64,000 nucleotides of DNA from Holophagales bacterium. GTDB taxonomy: Bacteria; Acidobacteriota; Thermoanaerobaculia; Multivoradales; Multivoraceae. Below are positions 24,602 to 33,418 of the stretch, piece after piece (the stretch's first letter is position 1; every line of letters begins with the position of its first letter). The stretch is from contig VXZQ01000014.1 in assembly GCA_009845425.1 (NCBI GenBank), positions 333,783 to 397,782 on the forward strand. Reading direction: 5' to 3'. The notes beneath the pieces were generated by a model that was not told the origin of the DNA, made no database searches, and saw nothing but the letters and a program-made list of their open reading frames with translations. The position numbers were made by a program, and so were the translations under genes.

Positions 24602-25813
24602 TCAGCTCGCCCATTTGCGGGCCGCGGCCAGAGCTTCCTCGGACGGCGGAATGGTAGGCCGTAGCCGTGACGTCGTGTTGAACGGTTCCGTGTCGATCTC
24701 GTCGAGGCGTACGTCGCCGGCGAGGACCGCCCGCTTCCACGCCTGCTGCTCGTCTTCGCGGGCCTGAAACTCGGGCATCACCTCGCGGGCGAACAGCTCC
24801 AGGCTGGTCATGATGTCCTCGTGCGTGTTCTTGCCGGCCTGGTTGAGCAGGATGACCTGGTCGACGTGGGCCCGTTCCAGTTCCCGCAGGCGCTCGCGGA
24901 TCGTCTCCGGCGAGCCGATCAGTTCGCTGTCCGAGCGCTTCCGGCCCTCGGGGGTCTGCTTCCACTCCTGGTAGCGCTCCCAGAAGTTGTTCGTACCGGG
25001 TTCGAAGGGGCCTTCCTTGTTGTAGAGCTGGAGGGCGAACTGGAAGAAAGTCCAGCCGTCGGCCTTCCGCTGCGCTTCCTCGTCGGTCGGCGCGCACATG
25101 AAGCCGCTGACCGTGGCCAGGTTCGGGTTCGTCCGGTAGTCGCAGAGCTTGCGCTGGTCGCTTACGAACGTGTTGTAGTAGGCGTTGACCCAGGCCCGGG
25201 CGGAGTCGAGATCGGCGAACTTGAAGCACAGCGCGCCCATGCCGCGGTGCGCGGCGTAACGAATCGTGTCGAGCTGCGAACAGGCGACCCAGAGCGGCGG
25301 GTGAGGCCGCTGCAGCGGCTTCGGGATCACGTTGCGGAGCGGGAAGTCGAAGTAGTGGCCGTGGTACTCCCAGCCCTCGTTCCAGAACATCGGCAGGCAG
25401 GCCTGGACGGCCTCTTCCCAGACGATCCGCTTGTCGCGGAAGCTGCGCCCGAAGGGATGTAGCTCGGTGACGCTCGAACCCTCGCCCAGGCCGAGTTCGA
25501 CCCGGCCGTTCGAGACCAGGTCGAGGGTCGAGACCCGTTCGGCGACCCTGGCCGGGTGGTTCGTCGTCAACTGGACGATGCCGTGGCCAAGGCGGATGTT
25601 CTTCGTCCGCTGCGACGCCGCGGCCAGGAACACTTCGGGCGCCGAGCTGTGGGAGTACTCCTCCAGGAAGTGGTGCTCCACTTCCCAGGCGTAGTCGTAC
25701 CCAAGCCGGTCCGCGAGTTCGATCTGGTCCAGAGAGTTCTGAAGCAGCCGGTGCTCCGAGTCCGGTACCCAGGGCTTCGGTAGCTGATGCTCGTAGAAGA
25801 TGCCGAATTTCAT
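24602..25813 (-). CDS. LLM-class flavin-dependent oxidoreductase
   Basis: A 403-residue luciferase-like TIM barrel. MKFGIFYEHQLPKPW is the N-terminal strand. WEVEHHFLEEYSHSSAPEVFLAAASQRT and RLGHGIVQLTTNHPARVAERVSTLDLVSNGRVELGLGEG are highly characteristic of bacterial LLM monooxygenases that use FMNH2 or F420. The ATG at 25813 is chosen because the sequence before it does not resemble the family. The substrate is unknown. It is divergent from the pterin dehydratase gene, with 66 bp between. Confidence 0.9.
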   Translation of the reverse strand: MKFGIFYEHQLPKPWVPDSEHRLLQNSLDQIELADRLGYDYAWEVEHHFLEEYSHSSAPEVFLAAASQRTKNIRLGHGIVQLTTNHPARVAERVSTLDLVSNGRVELGLGEGSSVTELHPFGRSFRDKRIVWEEAVQACLPMFWNEGWEYHGHYFDFPLRNVIPKPLQRPHPPLWVACSQLDTIRYAAHRGMGALCFKFADLDSARAWVNAYYNTFVSDQRKLCDYRTNPNLATVSGFMCAPTDEEAQRKADGWTFFQFALQLYNKEGPFEPGTNNFWERYQEWKQTPEGRKRSDSELIGSPETIRERLRELERAHVDQVILLNQAGKNTHEDIMTSLELFAREVMPEFQAREDEQQAWKRAVLAGDVRLDEIDTEPFNTTSRLRPTIPPSEEALAAARKWAS

Positions 25814-25879
25814 AGGCCGCCGACAGTACCACTGCGGGTGCGGCGGGCTGCTAGGGTCGCGCGGCGGAGGTAACAGGTA

Positions 25880-26161
25880 ATGGCGGCGATGACGGCGGAC
25901 GAGATTCGGAGCGCGTGCGGCGAGTTGAACGGCTGGGAGGCGGATCTGGAAGCACCTGCGATATCGAGGGATTACCAGTTCCCGACCTTTCCGGCGGCGG
26001 TGCGTTTCGTCGACTTCGTGGCTGAGCTGGCGGAAGCGGCGGATCATCACCCGGACATCGACATCCGCTACAACCGGGTTCGGCTGACCCTCAGCACGCA
26101 TTCGGCCGGCGGCGTGACGGAGAAGGACTTCGCGCTCGCCCGTGCGATCGACCATTGCTGA
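25880..26161 (+). CDS. Pterin-4a-carbinolamine dehydratase
   Basis: A 93-residue protein, the usual PCD length. It has the family core in order: the Trp of NGWEAD, the [19 protein letters not shown] helix, then [21 protein letters not shown] with the catalytic His pair, and [15 protein letters not shown]. It dehydrates 4a-hydroxytetrahydropterin formed by aromatic amino acid hydroxylases; such a hydroxylase is not in the window, and some bacterial members have other roles in molybdopterin metabolism. A second ATG three codons on is also possible. The next gene begins 19 bp later. Confidence 0.92.
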   Translation: MAAMTADEIRSACGELNGWEADLEAPAISRDYQFPTFPAAVRFVDFVAELAEAADHHPDIDIRYNRVRLTLSTHSAGGVTEKDFALARAIDHC

Positions 26162-26180
26162 TTCGCTAGCGCGCCAGCCC

Positions 26181-27032
26181 ATGACTCAGCCTTTGCAAGC
26201 GGCGACGCCGCGGCCTGCTCCAGAGGCGCCCTACTACCTGCCGGTCAGCAACGAGGTCGACCTGTTTCTCGCTGCCTATCGGGCGCGCATGCCGGTGCTG
26301 CTCAAGGGACCGACGGGGTGCGGCAAGACGCGGTTTCTCGAGCACATGACGCATCGCCTCTATCGGGGAGGCGATGCGGGCGCACGTACGGGGATCGAGA
26401 CGCCTCTCGTCACGGTCGCCTGCCACGAGGACCTGACGGCGACCGATCTGGTCGGCCGCTACCTGCTCGAAGGCGACGATACGGTGTGGATGGACGGTCC
26501 GCTGACCCGGGCGGTGCGCGACGGGTCGATCTGCTACCTGGATGAGATCGTCGAGGCGCGCAAGGACACGACGGTGCTGATCCACGCGCTGACCGACCAC
26601 CGCCGCATCCTTCCGATCGAGAAGCGGGGCGAAATCCTGCCGGCGCACCCGGACTTCCTGCTCGTGCTGTCGTACAACCCGGGCTACCAGAGCGTCGCCA
26701 AGGACCTGAAGCCGAGCACGCGCCAGCGTTTCGTGGCGCTCGAGTTCGACTACCCGCCGCCCGAGGTTGAAGCGGAGATCATCGCGCACGAAGCGGGGAT
26801 CGACCTGACCCTGGCGCGGGACCTCGCCGAACTCGGCAAGCGCATCCGCAACCTTCACCACCGCGGCTTCGACGAAGGGGTCAGCACCCGCCTGCTCATC
26901 TACACGGCGCAGTTGATCGCCGGCGGCATCGGCGTACGCGAGGCCTGCGTCGCCGCGATCTGCCGGGCGATCACCGACGACGACGAGGTCCAGCGCGCGG
27001 TGACCGAGGTCGCAACGACGCTGTTGCCTTGA
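26181..27032 (+). CDS. CbbQ/NirQ/NorQ-type AAA+ ATPase (MoxR group)
   Basis: A 283-residue ATPase. Walker A is GPTGCGKT at 43-50, Walker B is SICYLDEI with Asp121 and Glu122, and sensor 1 lies in [10 protein letters not shown]. The MoxR-family features DLVGRYLL and [12 protein letters not shown] are present, and the C-terminal CbbQ_C-like lid follows. CbbQ with CbbO remodels inhibited Rubisco, and NorQ with NorD matures nitric oxide reductase by metal insertion. Here it is paired with the CbbO/NorD-like gene by a 4-bp overlap. No rbcLS or norBC is seen in the window, so the client protein is unknown. Confidence 0.9.
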   Translation: MTQPLQAATPRPAPEAPYYLPVSNEVDLFLAAYRARMPVLLKGPTGCGKTRFLEHMTHRLYRGGDAGARTGIETPLVTVACHEDLTATDLVGRYLLEGDDTVWMDGPLTRAVRDGSICYLDEIVEARKDTTVLIHALTDHRRILPIEKRGEILPAHPDFLLVLSYNPGYQSVAKDLKPSTRQRFVALEFDYPPPEVEAEIIAHEAGIDLTLARDLAELGKRIRNLHHRGFDEGVSTRLLIYTAQLIAGGIGVREACVAAICRAITDDDEVQRAVTEVATTLLP

Positions 27033-29275
27033 CCGCGGTTGCCCTCGACGACGTCGCCCGCGTCCTCGAGATCTACGTCGAGGCGATGCTGGCGCGCCCG
27101 GCCGAGGTCCGGCCGCTCGCGGATCTACAAGCCGGGGACAGATCGGGTGCTGGGCATCTCGACCTGGAAGGCGCCGCGGCCGCCGGCCGGCCCACGACCG
27201 ACGGTGCGGCCTTCTACCTGCCGGAGCGAATCGACCGGTTGCCGGACAGCTACGGCAACTTCATGGTCTACCGGATGGCCGTGCTGCACCAGTTGGGCGG
27301 CGTGCTGTTCGGCACCTACAGGCGCGGTCCGCTCCGGTTCGCCGACTTCTTTGCGGGATTCGATGAGCCCGCTCTCGCCCGGGCGCTGTTTGCGCGCCTC
27401 GAAGGGGCGCGAATCGACGCCGCTCTGGCGCGCGTCTTCCGAGGCGTGGGCCGCGATTTGCTGCGGCTGATCGACGATGCGCTCGATTCGTCGCTGAGCC
27501 CGGCATCGAGGCCGCCCGCGCGCCGGCAGCCGCGCGAAGGGGCCCTGTTCGACCTGGCGCGGGCGCTGCTCGTCGAACAGCGCTCCCGATTGGAAGACCC
27601 AGCAGACACGGATGCGGCGAGCCGGATGTCGGTGCGCCGGCCTTCTGGCCGGCCTTCCGGGAACGCGGACCGAGGCTCGCGATTCGCAGAAGCCGCGACG
27701 CTCCTGGAGCCCGGCGCCACCGTCGATCACACCCTCCGCGCTGTGCGCGCGCTCTATCCCGAGTTCGCCGCCCTGCGCGCGGCTTCCTCCCTGTCCGGGC
27801 CGGCCCCGGCCGCCGCCGACGGCGCACCTCGGGATCGCGGCACCGACCTGGATCCCGAAGCCGAAGCCCAATCCCTCGACGTGCCGGCGCCCGCGCACCA
27901 CGGGGACCCCGCACCGGAGCGAGTCGAGCTGCGCCGCGAGTGGCAGGAGCTCGCATCCGAAGTCGAAGTGCGGGACGACGTGGAACCGGGACCGATTGCC
28001 GCTGGCCTGATGGAACAACTACAGGTGGACGAGTTGGGCGTACTCAGCCTGCAGGACGGCGACCTCTCGGGCACCGCCGGCCTGCCGCTGACCGACCTCG
28101 ACATCACGGGGGCGATCGAGGCCGAAGGGGGCGACGAGGAGGGGACGCCGATCGAAGTCGATCCCGAGGAACTGGCGGCCCGCCTCGAGGAACTCTCGAA
28201 GCGGCTGGAGCGCGAACTGGCGGAGGCCGGGCTCGACCGCGAGCAGGTCTTCTACTACGACGAGTGGGACCATGAGCTGGCCGGCTACCGCCGCCGTTGG
28301 TGCCATCTGCGGGAGAAGGCGATCGAACCGCTGGACCCGCCCTCGAACGGCTCCGCGGCTCCACCGGAACGGTTTGTCGACGAGACGCGTCGCCACCACG
28401 CCGACCTGCTGCGGCGCGTCAGGAAGCAGTTCGAGCTGCTCAAGCCGGAGGAGTTCCGGCGCATGCGGCGCCTGATCGAGGGCGAGGAGCTCGATCTCGA
28501 CCGGGTGGTCGAAGCTCATGTCGACCGCCGTGCCGGCCGGCCGCCGGACGGCGCGGTCTACATGAGCCGCCGGCGCCAGCACCGGGATGTGGCGGCTGCC
28601 TTCCTGCTCGACATGAGCGCCTCGACCGACGCGGAGGCGCCGGTGGAAGAGCCTGAACCGGCGTCAGGCCGGGAGCCGGAGCCGGAGTACGTCGGCGTCT
28701 TCGACGACTTCGACTGGCCCGACAACCCGCAGCCGATTCCCCCGGGGCGCCGGGTGATCGACATCGAGAAGGAGTCCCTGGTCCTGATGGCCGACGCGCT
28801 CGAGACCCTGGGCGACGACTACGCGATCTACGGGTTCTCCGGCTTCGGCCGCAAGGAGGTCGAGTTCTTCGTCGCCAAGGAGTTCGACGATGACTTCGAC
28901 CGCGAGGCCGAGGACCGGATCGCCGCGATGGAGCCGAAGCGCAGCACCCGGATGGGACCTGCCATTCGCCACGCCGCCGCCAAGCTCGCCGAGCGCGAAG
29001 CGAAGGTCAAGGTTCTGCTCATCCTCTCCGACGGCTACCCCCAGGACTTCGACTACGGCAGCGACCGGGCATCCCGCGTCTACGGCATCCGCGACACGAT
29101 GGTCGCGCTCCGCGAGACCGAACGCCAGGGCATCTCCACCTTCTGCATCACCGTCGACCCCGCCGGCCACGACTACCTGCGCGAGATGTGCCCCGAGCGT
29201 CGCTACCTCGTCATCGACGAGATCGCCGCCCTGCCGAGCCAGTTGCCGAAGGTGTACCGCGGGCTGACGGCGTAG
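27029..29275 (+). CDS. CbbO/NorD-like VWA-domain partner of the AAA+ ATPase
   Basis: A 748-residue protein. The N-terminal helical half includes [24 protein letters not shown], as in NorD/CbbO proteins, which use it to grip the client. A variable acidic linker spans about 180-350. The C-terminal VWA domain has MIDAS D528-x-S530-x-S532 (LLDMSAST), the Thr in KRSTRMG and [12 protein letters not shown]. The end, [24 protein letters not shown], is conserved in the family. Translation starts at a TTG overlapping the cbbQ-like stop (TTGA), so expression is coupled. A GCCGGCC hairpin sits inside the linker at 27636-27653. It ends one base before a convergent gene. Confidence 0.88.
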   Translation: MTAVALDDVARVLEIYVEAMLARPAEVRPLADLQAGDRSGAGHLDLEGAAAAGRPTTDGAAFYLPERIDRLPDSYGNFMVYRMAVLHQLGGVLFGTYRRGPLRFADFFAGFDEPALARALFARLEGARIDAALARVFRGVGRDLLRLIDDALDSSLSPASRPPARRQPREGALFDLARALLVEQRSRLEDPADTDAASRMSVRRPSGRPSGNADRGSRFAEAATLLEPGATVDHTLRAVRALYPEFAALRAASSLSGPAPAAADGAPRDRGTDLDPEAEAQSLDVPAPAHHGDPAPERVELRREWQELASEVEVRDDVEPGPIAAGLMEQLQVDELGVLSLQDGDLSGTAGLPLTDLDITGAIEAEGGDEEGTPIEVDPEELAARLEELSKRLERELAEAGLDREQVFYYDEWDHELAGYRRRWCHLREKAIEPLDPPSNGSAAPPERFVDETRRHHADLLRRVRKQFELLKPEEFRRMRRLIEGEELDLDRVVEAHVDRRAGRPPDGAVYMSRRRQHRDVAAAFLLDMSASTDAEAPVEEPEPASGREPEPEYVGVFDDFDWPDNPQPIPPGRRVIDIEKESLVLMADALETLGDDYAIYGFSGFGRKEVEFFVAKEFDDDFDREAEDRIAAMEPKRSTRMGPAIRHAAAKLAEREAKVKVLLILSDGYPQDFDYGSDRASRVYGIRDTMVALRETERQGISTFCITVDPAGHDYLREMCPERRYLVIDEIAALPSQLPKVYRGLTA
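27636..27653. repeat. 7-bp stem, TTCT-loop hairpin inside a coding region (GCCGGCC-TTCT-GGCCGGC)
   Basis: A perfect inverted repeat with the same TTCT loop as the intergenic hairpin at 20255-20276 and the same left flank gtcggtgcgccggcc. It encodes part of a low-complexity stretch ([10 protein letters not shown]) in the linker of the VWA protein and keeps the frame. It may be a dispersed element tolerated in a non-conserved linker. Confidence 0.45.
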
Positions 29276-29276
29276 A

Positions 29277-30683
29277 TCAGCGGGTCAGCACACCCAACGG
29301 CGGCGACCCGTCCGGACTCTCGAAGTCCACGTCGAGCAGCATCGCGATGAGGTCGGCGATGTCCGTCAGCCCCATGCGGTGAACGGTGCGGCCGACTTCG
29401 AAGCCGGCTCCCCAGCCGACGAAGCCAGTCAGAATCTCTGGGAAGTCGGTAGGGAAGTGGCCGTGGGCGCCGCCGTCGGTGGGGCGCACGGCGTCGCCGG
29501 AGGCGTCGGCGCCGAAACTGGTGCCGAGGGCGCCGGCCAGGGCGAAGGGGGCGCTCGGGCTGGCGCCTATCTCGTCGAGTTCGTCGCGTTCGACGATGCG
29601 GAACAGCCGGCCGATGGGCTGAGGCAGGTCGGCGAGGATGGCGCGGACCGCCTTCAGCGCCTCTTCGTCCGCTGCGTCTCGCAGGTGAAGGAAGGTAGAG
29701 CCGCCGCTCGGGTGGAAGGTGGCGCGCCACTCACCGCGGTCGGGCTCGGTGCCGTGGAGGCCGGCTTCTGCCAGCCAGACGTTGGGCATCACCTGGGTGT
29801 GGAGGTCGACGAAGCCGTGGTCGCCGGTGATGACGAAGGCGGTGCGGTCCAGGATGCCGGCGCGTTCCGCGGCGTCGCGGACCGCGCCGATGGCCCGGTC
29901 GGCGGCGCCGACGGCGCGCCGGATGCGATCCGACTCCCGGCCGTGCGCGTGCTGGGCGGAATCGGTCGTGATCAGGTGCAGAGCCAGCAGGGCCGGTCGG
30001 TGGGTTTCCAGGACGTAGGCAGCCATCACTCCGGTCGTGTCGTCACGCGTGATGTAGGCGGCGGAGTAGTTGCGCAGGTTGAGGCGGCCGGTTGCCTCCC
30101 GCTCCAGTTCCTGCCACAGGCCAGGCGAAGTGCCCTCGCGCATCGGCAGCAGGCGGTCGACGTTGGGGTCGAGGGAGTAGACCTCCGGCACGAGCCAGTC
30201 GACCGGCGCGCCGACCGTCACCGGCCAGGAGATCGCCGCGGTCCGCCGGCCGGCCCCGCGCACGGCATCCCAGAGCGTGGGGACCTGGATCGCCGATTCG
30301 TGCCAGTACCACTCTCCGCTCTGACCCTCGGGTTCGAAGGGCCGGTTGTAGTAGATCCCGTGCCGGGCGGGCAACGCGCCGGTGACGATCGTCGTGTGCG
30401 ACGGGTAGGTGACCGTGGGAAACACCCCGCGCACGCCCTCGGCGTGGGCGCCGTCTCGCGCCATCTGCTGCATGTTCGCCGCGGGCCAGGAGGAGCCGGG
30501 GAGGTAGAAGTCCGGCCGGAGGCCGTCGACCGAGACGAGGACGACGTGGTCGGCACGCGGCTCCGTCTGTGCCGCCAGCGGACTGGTGGCCAGCAAGAGG
30601 GAGCAGAGGACGGTGCCGGCGACGGCGGGGAGACCCGGCAGCCCGCGCCGCAGACTGCCGCCCGCGGATGCCGGTCCCACCAC
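29277..30683 (-). CDS. ENPP-type nucleotide pyrophosphatase/phosphodiesterase, secreted
   Basis: A 468-residue alkaline-phosphatase-superfamily enzyme with a signal peptide (VAGTVLCSLLLATSPLAAQ). The NPP signatures are LVSVDGLRPDFY (metal Asp53), VFPTVTYPSHTTIVTG (nucleophile Thr, residue 90 or 92), ARHGIYYN, then ITTDSAQHAHG and VITGDHGFVD for the second zinc site, and a late His. Family members cleave nucleotide or lipid phosphodiesters outside the cytoplasm. It starts with GTG-GTG at 30683. It is 6 bp downstream of the R2lox gene on the same strand, so both may share a transcript. Its stop is one base from the convergent VWA gene. Confidence 0.87.
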   Translation of the reverse strand: MVGPASAGGSLRRGLPGLPAVAGTVLCSLLLATSPLAAQTEPRADHVVLVSVDGLRPDFYLPGSSWPAANMQQMARDGAHAEGVRGVFPTVTYPSHTTIVTGALPARHGIYYNRPFEPEGQSGEWYWHESAIQVPTLWDAVRGAGRRTAAISWPVTVGAPVDWLVPEVYSLDPNVDRLLPMREGTSPGLWQELEREATGRLNLRNYSAAYITRDDTTGVMAAYVLETHRPALLALHLITTDSAQHAHGRESDRIRRAVGAADRAIGAVRDAAERAGILDRTAFVITGDHGFVDLHTQVMPNVWLAEAGLHGTEPDRGEWRATFHPSGGSTFLHLRDAADEEALKAVRAILADLPQPIGRLFRIVERDELDEIGASPSAPFALAGALGTSFGADASGDAVRPTDGGAHGHFPTDFPEILTGFVGWGAGFEVGRTVHRMGLTDIADLIAMLLDVDFESPDGSPPLGVLTR

Positions 30684-30689
30684 GCGCTC

Positions 30690-31517
30690 CTAGACGGCAG
30701 CCGCGAGCCGGCCGTCGTAGATGCTCTGCCTCATCTCTTCCAGCTTGTCGAGGTAGAGCTGCCTGTACTCGTCGTAGTCGAGGTCGAACGGCGCCTGACC
30801 GCGTTCGAAGCCGGCGAAGGTCTGGTTCGGGCCGTCCTCCGCGAACGGGCGCATCGCCTCGACCTGCGCCTCGAACTGGTCGACCAGGTGCGGATGCTCG
30901 GCGAGCAGGCGCTGCAGGATGTACACGCCGAAACCGATGTGGCGGGCCTCGTCGCGCTGGATCAGGCGAATCCCGCGGTTGAGCGCGGGCAACTTGCCCG
31001 TGCGCTCGAAGATCTTGTAGTAGATCGGGTAGCTGGCTTCAGCGCCGACGCCCTCGACGTAGAAGTGGTACAGCATGATGGCGTTCAGCAGCGCCTCGGG
31101 GCTGTCGTCCTCGAACAGCGCGCGCATCGTCGCCGGCAGCCGCGTCGAGAACATGTCGCCATGGAGGTTGGGGTAGGGGATGTCGACTCCGAACCGGCCC
31201 GGCAGCGCCTCGATCAACCAGGTCTCGAAGAACTGGACGTGGCGGGCCTCCTCGTACATCTGCGCGGTGACGTACATCTCGTCTTCCAGACGGCCGTCCT
31301 GGCGGAAGCGGAACTGGAGCGGCGCGAGTTCGTGGGTCACGCCGCGCTCGCCGACCCGGAAGCCGGAAATCAGGCGGATCAGCAGATTCCGCTCGTCGTC
31401 CGAGAAGGACATCCAGTCAGAGCGCTCCTGAGAGAAGTCGATGTCGGCCGGGTTCCACGAACGCTCGTGGGAAGCCGTGAAGAGTCGTATTGGCAGCGAC
31501 GAACTGTCGAACGGCAT
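30690..31517 (-). CDS. R2-like ligand-binding oxidase (R2lox, Mn/Fe)
   Basis: A 275-residue ferritin-like four-helix protein. Compared with the numbering I recall for Geobacillus R2loxI, a constant offset of 12 puts every key residue in place: metal ligands Glu57, Glu90, His93, Glu155, Glu190 and His193 (in GERGV, YEEARHV, YHFYVEG and RDEARHI), and the two residues that form the unusual ether crosslink, Val60 and Tyr150. R2lox binds a long-chain fatty acid at a Mn/Fe cofactor and performs two-electron oxidations; its true substrate is unknown. An aggaggt site lies just before the ATG. The absence of an nrdE/nrdA partner also argues against a ribonucleotide reductase role. Confidence 0.9.
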   Translation of the reverse strand: MPFDSSSLPIRLFTASHERSWNPADIDFSQERSDWMSFSDDERNLLIRLISGFRVGERGVTHELAPLQFRFRQDGRLEDEMYVTAQMYEEARHVQFFETWLIEALPGRFGVDIPYPNLHGDMFSTRLPATMRALFEDDSPEALLNAIMLYHFYVEGVGAEASYPIYYKIFERTGKLPALNRGIRLIQRDEARHIGFGVYILQRLLAEHPHLVDQFEAQVEAMRPFAEDGPNQTFAGFERGQAPFDLDYDEYRQLYLDKLEEMRQSIYDGRLAAAV

Positions 31518-31579
31518 GGCGAACCTCCTTGACGAGTCGATTGTAGCCCGCCCTGACTGGTTGGCGGGCGCCGGAGCCG

Positions 31580-32806
31580 TCAGTGTCGGCGGAAGGCTCG
31601 GACCAGCAGCAGCATGGCGACGGCCATGAGCAGCGATCCGGCCAGGAGTGGGGCGCCTGGCAACTCGAACGGAGCGGCGTCGGATGTGAAGTAGCTGAAC
31701 ACGCCGCTGGTGAAGGCGAGCGGCGCCGCGATCGCGGACAGGCTCATCAGCGACGTGAGCGCCCCCTGGATCTTCCCCTGCTCGGTGGGCGCCACCGTGC
31801 CGGCGATGATCGCCTGGACCGCCGGTCCGGCGATGCCCCCCAGCGATCCCGCGAAGATCACGGTGACGAGGATCGGGCCGTTCGGCGCGAGGCCGTAGCC
31901 GGCGAAGGCCAGCGTTCCGATGCCGAAGCCGACGAGTACCGCCCGTCGCTCGCCCAGCCAGGTGACCGCGGGTCGCACCAGGAAGCCCTGGACCAGGGCC
32001 GCCGCAACACCGACGGCTGCCAGCGCGAGGCCGTTCTGGAACTCGTTCCAGCCATAGCGGTAGCTCGTGTAGAGCACCCAGGACGTCTCCAGGCCGCGTT
32101 GTGCGAGCGCCAGCAGCAGGAAGGCGACCGCCAGGCTGGCGACCAGGGGGTACGTGCGGAGGTGCACGATGCTCGAGACCGGATTCGCCTTGCCGAGTGA
32201 AAAGGCGCTCCGGTTCTCCGGCGCCAGGGACTCGGGCAGCACGAGGAAGCCGTAGAGCGAGTTCAGGAGGCAGAGACCGGCCGCGGCGAAGAAGGGCAGC
32301 CGCAGGTCGATGCCGCCGAGCAGACCTCCGAAGATCGGTCCCAGGATGAACCCGACGCCGAAGGCCACGTTGACAAGGCCGTAGTTGCGGGCGCGGGTTT
32401 CCGGCGTCGAGATGTCGGCGATGTAGGCGTTCGCCGTCGTGATGCTGGCGCCCATCACGCCGGCGACGATCCTGCCGGCGAACAGCCAGCCGAGCGATGG
32501 CGAGAAGCCCATGATCAGGTAGTCCACGCCCAGACCGAACATGGAGAGCAGGAGGATGCGCCGGCGGCCGAAGCGATCGGACAGCGCACCGAGGATCGGG
32601 GCGCAGACGAACTGCGCCACGGCGTAGCAGGCCGCGATCGCGCCCACAGCAACGGCGGCCGACGAGGTGTCGCCGCCTCTGAACTGTTCGACGAGCTCGG
32701 GGAAGACCGGGATGATGAGCCCGACCCCCAGCATGTCGAGCAGGATCACGGCGAAGATGAAGCCGACGCCGGCCTGGCGGCGGGGAGGTGCGTCTGGTTG
32801 AGGCAT
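31580..32806 (-). CDS. MFS exporter, TetA/TCR-like group
   Basis: A 408-residue, 12-helix major facilitator. Motif A is GALSDRFGRRRILLLSMFG between helices 2 and 3. Helix 4-5 has RIVAGVMGASITTANAYIADIS, and GPIFGGLLGGIDLRLPFFAAAGLCLLN marks the antiporter motif C (helix 5). These are typical of TetA/multidrug H+ antiporters. The ATG at 32806 follows the family pattern; in-frame sequence further upstream has no membrane segment. The substrate cannot be told. It lies 62 bp upstream of R2lox on the same strand. Confidence 0.88.
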   Translation of the reverse strand: MPQPDAPPRRQAGVGFIFAVILLDMLGVGLIIPVFPELVEQFRGGDTSSAAVAVGAIAACYAVAQFVCAPILGALSDRFGRRRILLLSMFGLGVDYLIMGFSPSLGWLFAGRIVAGVMGASITTANAYIADISTPETRARNYGLVNVAFGVGFILGPIFGGLLGGIDLRLPFFAAAGLCLLNSLYGFLVLPESLAPENRSAFSLGKANPVSSIVHLRTYPLVASLAVAFLLLALAQRGLETSWVLYTSYRYGWNEFQNGLALAAVGVAAALVQGFLVRPAVTWLGERRAVLVGFGIGTLAFAGYGLAPNGPILVTVIFAGSLGGIAGPAVQAIIAGTVAPTEQGKIQGALTSLMSLSAIAAPLAFTSGVFSYFTSDAAPFELPGAPLLAGSLLMAVAMLLLVRAFRRH

Positions 32807-32857
32807 GGTCAGGGCGTCGGGAGAGTAGTACGGCTGGCAGGCGTTAGAGTTGACGCC

Positions 32858-33334
32858 ATGAGTCACATGGTCGGAGTATCCCGGTCGAGTCGGCGGCACG
32901 CCTTGATGGCAATGGCCCTGGTCGGAGCGCTCGCGGCCTGTGGTCCGTCGGACGGACCGCCGCCGGAGCCTCAACCGGACGTGGACACATTGCGCGCGTC
33001 TTTCATCGAGCAGATCGAATCGATCGACCTCGTGGCGGGCCTCGAAACCGACGGCGACGAGGTTCGCTTCGTTCGTCCCGACGGCTCGGGCGAGGACGTC
33101 GAGTGGCGCGTGCGGATCGACTCGCTCGAAGTGGAGTCCGGGGAAAGCGAGGGGGCGCAGGTGCTAGGTCGCGTGCGGTCGGCCTGGAGTGCCAACGGCC
33201 GCCCGATCACGGTCCAGCAGGGCCCTGCGGGGCTGGTGACCGACATGCCTCAATGGCTCCTTGACGCCGGTCTGGCGCCCGCTGAATGCTGGGCGTTGTG
33301 GGACGAAGAAGCGAAGGCGTGGGGCTGGACGTGA
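32858..33334 (+). CDS. Small lipoprotein of unknown function
   Basis: A 158-residue protein with a signal peptide ending in lipobox LAAC (Cys28), then an acidic, Pro-rich start and a soluble domain (VAGLETDGDEVRFVRPDGSGEDVEWRV). I recognise no family. The mature part alternates short strands and turns and has two late tryptophans (AECWALWDEEAKAWGW). The ATG at 32858 is chosen; another lies three codons on. It is divergent from the MFS gene and 84 bp upstream of another secreted-protein gene on the same strand. Confidence 0.65.
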   Translation: MSHMVGVSRSSRRHALMAMALVGALAACGPSDGPPPEPQPDVDTLRASFIEQIESIDLVAGLETDGDEVRFVRPDGSGEDVEWRVRIDSLEVESGESEGAQVLGRVRSAWSANGRPITVQQGPAGLVTDMPQWLLDAGLAPAECWALWDEEAKAWGWT

Positions 33335-33418
33335 CGCGGACCGCTGTTGATCCGCAGCTATGATCGAAGGACGCTGTTTTGCATTCCTGGGTTCACCCGC
33401 TCTTGGGAGGGTAGTTGG

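Noticed and set aside
26181-29275. Rubisco activase operon
   Set aside because: The ATPase-VWA pair resembles CbbQ-CbbO, but no Rubisco or other Calvin-cycle gene is in the window, so the client is left open.
30690-31517. Class I ribonucleotide reductase small subunit
   Set aside because: The Val60/Tyr150 crosslink pair and ligand spacing fit R2lox, and no large subunit gene is nearby.
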